The notes beneath the pieces were generated by a model. That model saw nothing but the letters and a program-made list of their open reading frames with translations, did no database searches and was not told where the DNA came from. The position numbers were made by a program, and so were the translations under genes. A stretch of 25,242 bases of DNA from DASULK01 sp036381835. Lineage in GTDB: Bacteria; Actinomycetota; Actinomycetes; Mycobacteriales; Micromonosporaceae. The stretch lies in assembly GCA_036381835.1 (NCBI GenBank), contig DASVCA010000012.1:1-25242 (forward strand). Reading direction: 5' to 3'. Shown piece by piece: positions 21,380 to 25,242 of this stretch; the first letter of the stretch is position 1; each line of letters opens with the position of its first letter.

Positions 21380-23176
21380 GTGCGTGAGATCTCCGTCCCC
21401 CCGGTGGCCACCGTCTCGGACGACGCCACCCTGACCGATCCGGACTGGGCGAACGCCGAGATCGCCCCGGCGCACGTGCAGTTCCGCCGTCCCACCGCCG
21501 ACGGCTGGGGCGACGTCACCTGTGCCGAGTTCCGCGATCAGGTGGTCGCGTTGGCCCGCGGGCTGATCGCCGCCGGGATCGAGCCGGGGACGCGGGTCGG
21601 GCTGATGAGCCGGACCCGGTACGAGTGGACCCTTTTCGACTACGCGATCTGGGCGGCCGGCGCGGTGAGCGTGCCGATCTACGAGACGTCCAGCGCCGAA
21701 CAGGTGGCGTGGATCCTCGGCGACTCCGAGGCCGTCGCGTGCGTGGTGGAGACGGCGGACTACGAGCGTCTGGTGACCGGGGTTCGCGACCGACTGCCGA
21801 ACCTGCGGCACATCTGGCGGATCGAGGCAGGCGCGGCCGACGCGCTCGCCGCCGAGGGCGCGTCGGTGACCGCCGATGAGATCGAGGCACGCCGCCGCGG
21901 GGTTACGGCTGACGATGTGGCGACCATCATCTACACCAGCGGCACCACGGGGCGCCCCAAGGGCTGCGTGCTGACGCACCGCAACATCTACTCGGACATC
22001 GCGAACGCGATCCCGGTGCTGCCCGACCTCTTCAAACCCGGTGCCTCGACGCTGCTGTTCCTGCCGTTGGCCCACTCCTTCGCCCGGCTGATCCAGGTCG
22101 GCGTGGTGCAGGGCCGGGCGACCATGGGGCACACGTCGGACGTCAAGAACCTGGTTCCCCTGTTGCAGTCGTTCCGCCCCACGTTCGTGCTCTCCGTGCC
22201 CCGGGTGTTCGAAAAGGTCTACAACACCGCCCGGCAGAAGGCCGAAAGCGAGGGCAAGGGCAAGATCTTCGACTGGGCGGACCGGGTGGCGGTCGCCTAC
22301 AGCGAGGCCCTCGACGCCCCGACCGGGCCCGGGCTGGGCCTGCGGCTGCATCGCTTCGTCGCCGACCTGCTCGTCTACCGCAAGTTGCGGGCCGCGTTGG
22401 GCGGCCGGTGTCGGATGGCCGTGTCCGGCGGGGCGCCGCTAGGGGCGCGGCTCGGCCACTTCTACCGCGGCATCGGGGTGACCATCTACGAGGGGTACGG
22501 GCTGACCGAGACGTCCCCCGCGGTGGCGGTCAACGTGGAAGACTCGATCCGGATCGGCACCGTCGGTCGGCCGCTGCCCGGCGTCGCCGTCCGGATCGCC
22601 GACGACGGTGAGATCCTCATTCGCGGCGACGTGGTGTTCCAGGGGTATTGGCGAAATCCTGAGGCGACGGCTGAGATCAAAGACGAGGACGGCTGGTTCC
22701 GCTCCGGCGACCTGGGCGAGCTGGACGACGACGGCTACCTGCGCATCACCGGACGGAAGAAGGAGATCATCGTCACCGCCGCCGGCAAGAACGTCGCCCC
22801 CGCCGTCCTCGAGGATCGCCTCCGCGCTCACCCGCTGATCAGCCAGTGCGTGGTGGTCGGCGATCAGCGGCCGTTCATCGCCGCGCTGATCACCATCGAC
22901 CCGGACGCCTGGCCGCAGTGGCTTCAGGCGCACGGACGACCGCCCGGGACCAGCGTCGCCGAGCTACTCGACGACGAGATGCTGCGGACCGAGATCCAGG
23001 CTGCGGTGGACGAGGCCAACCAGCTCGTCTCACGAGCCGAGTCGATCCGCGAGTTCCGCATCCTGCCGCACGACTTCACCGAGTCGGCCGGCGAGCTGAC
23101 GCCGACGATGAAGGTCAAGCGCAACGTGGTGCAGGAACGGTACGCCGCGGAGATCGCCGCGATCTACGGTCGGTGA
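21380..23176 (+). CDS. Long-chain fatty-acid-CoA ligase (FadD15-like)
   Basis: This 598-residue AMP-forming enzyme activates a fatty acid with ATP and CoA. The P-loop motif is IIYTSGTTGRPKG (near residues 186-198); it is followed by GAPLGARLGHFYRGIGVTIYEGYGLTET (A4/A5), GWFRSGDLGELDDDGYLRITGRKKEIIVTAAGKNVAP (A7-A8 hinge) and the C-terminal TPTMKVKRNVV containing the catalytic lysine. Overall sequence fits the FadD15 type with a roughly 600-residue length. I chose the GTG at 21380, five bases after AAGGAG; the GTG at 21374 overlaps that ribosome-binding site. It is divergent from the SRPBCC gene and ends 13 bases before the sensor kinase. Confidence 0.92.
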   Translation: MREISVPPVATVSDDATLTDPDWANAEIAPAHVQFRRPTADGWGDVTCAEFRDQVVALARGLIAAGIEPGTRVGLMSRTRYEWTLFDYAIWAAGAVSVPIYETSSAEQVAWILGDSEAVACVVETADYERLVTGVRDRLPNLRHIWRIEAGAADALAAEGASVTADEIEARRRGVTADDVATIIYTSGTTGRPKGCVLTHRNIYSDIANAIPVLPDLFKPGASTLLFLPLAHSFARLIQVGVVQGRATMGHTSDVKNLVPLLQSFRPTFVLSVPRVFEKVYNTARQKAESEGKGKIFDWADRVAVAYSEALDAPTGPGLGLRLHRFVADLLVYRKLRAALGGRCRMAVSGGAPLGARLGHFYRGIGVTIYEGYGLTETSPAVAVNVEDSIRIGTVGRPLPGVAVRIADDGEILIRGDVVFQGYWRNPEATAEIKDEDGWFRSGDLGELDDDGYLRITGRKKEIIVTAAGKNVAPAVLEDRLRAHPLISQCVVVGDQRPFIAALITIDPDAWPQWLQAHGRPPGTSVAELLDDEMLRTEIQAAVDEANQLVSRAESIREFRILPHDFTESAGELTPTMKVKRNVVQERYAAEIAAIYGR

Positions 23177-23177
23177 C

Positions 23178-23183
23178 TACGAT
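23178..23183 (+). promoter_or_regulatory. Candidate -10 for a leaderless sensor-kinase transcript
   Basis: TACGAT fits TANNNT and ends six bases before the GTG at 23190. It lies just after the acyl-CoA ligase stop, and no Shine-Dalgarno sequence is present at the kinase start. This would let the two-component pair be transcribed separately from the ligase. The -35 is not evident. Confidence 0.4.
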
Positions 23184-23189
23184 CCGTCT

Positions 23190-24887
23190 GTGCTCCCGTC
23201 AGTCTGGTCGTCGGTGATCCCCCGCTCGCTCGTGGCCACGGTGCGGGTCATCATGCTCGCGCTCGTCGCCGGCCTGGTCGTGGTTACCACGCGGGATCTC
23301 CTCCAGCTCGGCTGGGTCGCCCTCCTCGCGGTCGCCGGGATCCCCGCGATCTTCGCGCCGGACCACCGCGTGCTCGCCCCGCTCGGCCGACTCGCCGAGG
23401 TGGTGGTCGTCGGGCTGGCCGCCCCTCAGGTGGCCGCCGGGGCGACGATCGGCGGGGCGACCGGTGCCGGGCTCGCCGCTTCGTCGATCCTGCCCTACCT
23501 GGCCATTCCGCTGCTGGCCACGGTCCTGCAGCGCCGACATCGGGAGAGCCTGCTCCTGCTCGCCGTCGCCGCCGCGGTACTTCCGGTGGCCGGCGCGTTC
23601 ACGCGCGGCCCGGAGGGGCCGCAGCTTCTCCAACCCGGTTACCAGGCGGCCTGCGCGCAATGGCTGATCCTGGCCGCTCTCGGCACGCTCGCCGCGGGTG
23701 CGTACCAGCGGATCGTGTACGTGCGCAGCGCGGACAACCCGCAGCCGTACGTGGAGGCGACCCGGCTGCTCACCCAGCTGCGCGGCGTCGCCCGGCAACT
23801 GCCGGGCGCCACCCTCGATCCGGGTGGCATCTCGGAGCATCTGCTTGAGGAGTTGCGGGCGGCGGCCCCGGCCGACCGGGCGGCGGTGCTGTCCGCCAGC
23901 GGCGGGGGACGCCTGGTGGTGCTCGCGCAGGTCGGGGCGGAGCGGGTCGACTGGGAGACCAACCTCGACACGGACTCGGCGATCGCGGACGCCTGGGCGA
24001 GTCAGCAGCCGCAGACCGCGAACCGCTCGCAGGCCCGCTCCCATCCGGGCGGTGAGGTGTCCGCGCTGATCGTGCCCCTGGTCGCCGGGGTGCGTACGGT
24101 GGGCCTGGTCGCGTTGGAGGCCGATACGGCCGGGGCTTACCCGCCGGAGGTGGTCCGCCGGGTAAGCGCGGTGGCCGGCCCGGCGGCGCTGCGGCTGGAG
24201 GCGGCACTGCTGTTCGACGAGGTGCGTTCGCTGGCCACCAACGAGGAGCGGCAGCGGCTGGCCCGGGAGATCCACGACGGCGTCGCGCAGGAGCTGGTCA
24301 TGGTGGGGTACGGCATCGACAACGCGTTGGCGACCCTGCCGGAGGACGCGACCGAGACCGCCGAGGAGCTGCGCAGTCTGCGCGCCGAGGTCACCCGAGT
24401 CATCACCGAGCTGCGGCTGAGCCTGTTCGAGCTGCGCAGCGCGGTAGATCGGCAGGGTGGGCTGGCCGCCGCCATCGCCGAGTACGCGCGCACGGTCGGC
24501 GCGTCCGCGGGCCTGCGCGTGCATCTCTCGCTCGACGAGTCGACCGCGCGGCTGCCGGCGGCGGTGGAAGCCGAGTTGCTGCGCATCGCGCAGGAGGCGA
24601 TCACGAACGCCCGCAAGCACGCGGGGGCCGCCAACCTGTGGGTCACTTGCGCGGTGGACCCGCCGTACGCTGAGATCGAGGTCTCGGACGACGGTCACGG
24701 CATCGCTGACCAGCGCGCCGAGGGCCGTTACGGTCTTGCGATCATGAGAGAGAGAGCGGAACGTATCCGGGGTCGTCTCGAAATCAAACCCCGACAGCCG
24801 AGCGGCACGACGGTGACCGTGACACTCGGGACGTCTCCTCGGCGCGGTAGCGTGCGAAGAAGCGTCACCGCAGGAGAAGTGGAGTAA
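23190..24887 (+). CDS. NarL-type sensor histidine kinase, membrane-bound
   Basis: A 565-residue kinase. Residues 10-170 hold about six membrane helices (VRVIMLALVAGLVVV; LLQLGWVALLAVAGIPAIF and others). A GAF-like segment follows at about 190-340 (RAAVLSASGGGRLVVLAQVG; SALIVPLVAGVRTVGLVALEAD). The HisKA_3 dimerisation helix contains the phospho-accepting histidine in RQRLAREIHDGVAQELVMVGY. The ATPase domain has the N-box EAITNARKHA and DDGHGI. It should autophosphorylate and pass phosphate to the response regulator that starts seven bases after its stop. The signal is unknown. The GTG start has no Shine-Dalgarno sequence, and a -10-like TACGAT lies six bases upstream. Confidence 0.92.
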   Translation: MLPSVWSSVIPRSLVATVRVIMLALVAGLVVVTTRDLLQLGWVALLAVAGIPAIFAPDHRVLAPLGRLAEVVVVGLAAPQVAAGATIGGATGAGLAASSILPYLAIPLLATVLQRRHRESLLLLAVAAAVLPVAGAFTRGPEGPQLLQPGYQAACAQWLILAALGTLAAGAYQRIVYVRSADNPQPYVEATRLLTQLRGVARQLPGATLDPGGISEHLLEELRAAAPADRAAVLSASGGGRLVVLAQVGAERVDWETNLDTDSAIADAWASQQPQTANRSQARSHPGGEVSALIVPLVAGVRTVGLVALEADTAGAYPPEVVRRVSAVAGPAALRLEAALLFDEVRSLATNEERQRLAREIHDGVAQELVMVGYGIDNALATLPEDATETAEELRSLRAEVTRVITELRLSLFELRSAVDRQGGLAAAIAEYARTVGASAGLRVHLSLDESTARLPAAVEAELLRIAQEAITNARKHAGAANLWVTCAVDPPYAEIEVSDDGHGIADQRAEGRYGLAIMRERAERIRGRLEIKPRQPSGTTVTVTLGTSPRRGSVRRSVTAGEVE

Positions 24888-24894
24888 CCGGAGG

Positions 24895-25242
24895 ATGAGC
24901 AGCAGCCCAACGCCGACCACGCGTACCAAGGTCCTGCTTGTCGACGATCACGACCTGATCCGCAAGGGCCTGCGCCACGCCTTCGAGCGGGATCGGCAGT
25001 TCGAGGTCGTCGGCGAGGCCGGCACGGCGGCGGAGGGTCTCCGTCAGGCCCAGGCACTGCAACCGGATGTCGTGATCATGGATCTGCGCCTACCGGACGG
25101 AAGCGGTCTGGAGGCGACCCGTACCCTGCGGCAGGCCAATCCCTCGATGGGCATCGTCGTGCTGACCATGTACGCGGGTGACGATCAGCTTTTCGGCGCG
25201 TTGGAGGCCGGGGCGAGCGCCTTCGTGCCCAAGACCGCGCCC
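24895..25242 (+). CDS. NarL/FixJ-type response regulator, cut by window end
   Basis: The first 116 residues are present and form a complete receiver domain. The acidic pocket is D17/D18 (LLVDDHDLIRKGL), the phospho-acceptor is D63 in VVIMDLRLPDGSG, and the switch residues are T91 (VVLTMYAG) and K113 (FVPKTAP). The LuxR-type helix-turn-helix output domain expected for this family lies beyond the window and is inferred from the partner kinase type. The ATG at 24895 follows GGAGTAAC and lies seven bases after the kinase stop, so the two genes are a cognate operon. Confidence 0.93.
   Translation, partial: MSSSPTPTTRTKVLLVDDHDLIRKGLRHAFERDRQFEVVGEAGTAAEGLRQAQALQPDVVIMDLRLPDGSGLEATRTLRQANPSMGIVVLTMYAGDDQLFGALEAGASAFVPKTAP

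Noticed and set aside
23199..24929. 576-residue minus-strand frame opposite the sensor kinase
   Set aside because: The plus strand encodes a complete histidine kinase; the reverse frame is Arg/Gly/Pro-rich shadow.

Overview
The window is high-GC DNA with dense gene packing, many GTG starts, 4-base ATGA/GTGA overlaps and several promoters that look leaderless. With the gene content (RNase AS-type exonuclease, LppU-like protein, AlkB/rubredoxin/TetR set, FadD15-like ligase next to a ROK glucokinase), it points to an Actinomycetota chromosome, most likely Micromonosporaceae. The family assignment is inference. I see no tRNA, rRNA, CRISPR array, insertion sequence or phage block.

Layout. 1-989: the end of an alkane hydroxylase gene, a rubredoxin and a TetR regulator. 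1116-3081: an LppU-like anchored protein, an unknown anchored protein and a zinc-ribbon Nudix hydrolase. 3093-6331 (minus strand): a TetR regulator, a DUF2231 membrane protein, an aromatic-ring-type FAD monooxygenase and a four-helix membrane protein. Two near-identical operator-like boxes overlap the predicted promoters inside this cluster. 6332-6688: a long intergenic region with an A+T-rich island, followed by an HFCD-type flavoprotein. 7372-9931 (minus): proC, a phosphofructokinase with the pyrophosphate-type active-site pair, and RNase AS.

9932-14946 is the most unusual part. A 330-base gap packed with perfect inverted repeats leads into a Crp-family regulator that keeps the cAMP-contact residues. 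It converges on a 92-residue protein ending in four DWAGPTG repeats with an exact 13-residue period. That gene is divergent from a very large class III adenylate cyclase (double zinc ribbon, cyclase, AAA/STAND ATPase, long helical C-terminus). The cyclase reading frame has no ATG, GTG or TTG before its first catalytic aspartate. It appears to start at an ATC codon behind a consensus Shine-Dalgarno sequence, so an automatic annotation would cut off its sensor and part of its active site. Cyclase, cAMP receptor and repeat protein form a candidate cAMP signalling module.

14989-25242: a PlsC-type acyltransferase and a divergent two-helix membrane protein; then, on the minus strand, a lipid/sugar run of SRPBCC protein, a 37-residue ORF coupled on both sides, ROK glucokinase, endonuclease/exonuclease/phosphatase-family protein, flavin monooxygenase and an alpha/beta hydrolase lacking its nucleophile. 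A FadD15-like acyl-CoA ligase runs divergently, followed by a NarL-type two-component pair whose response regulator is cut by the window end.
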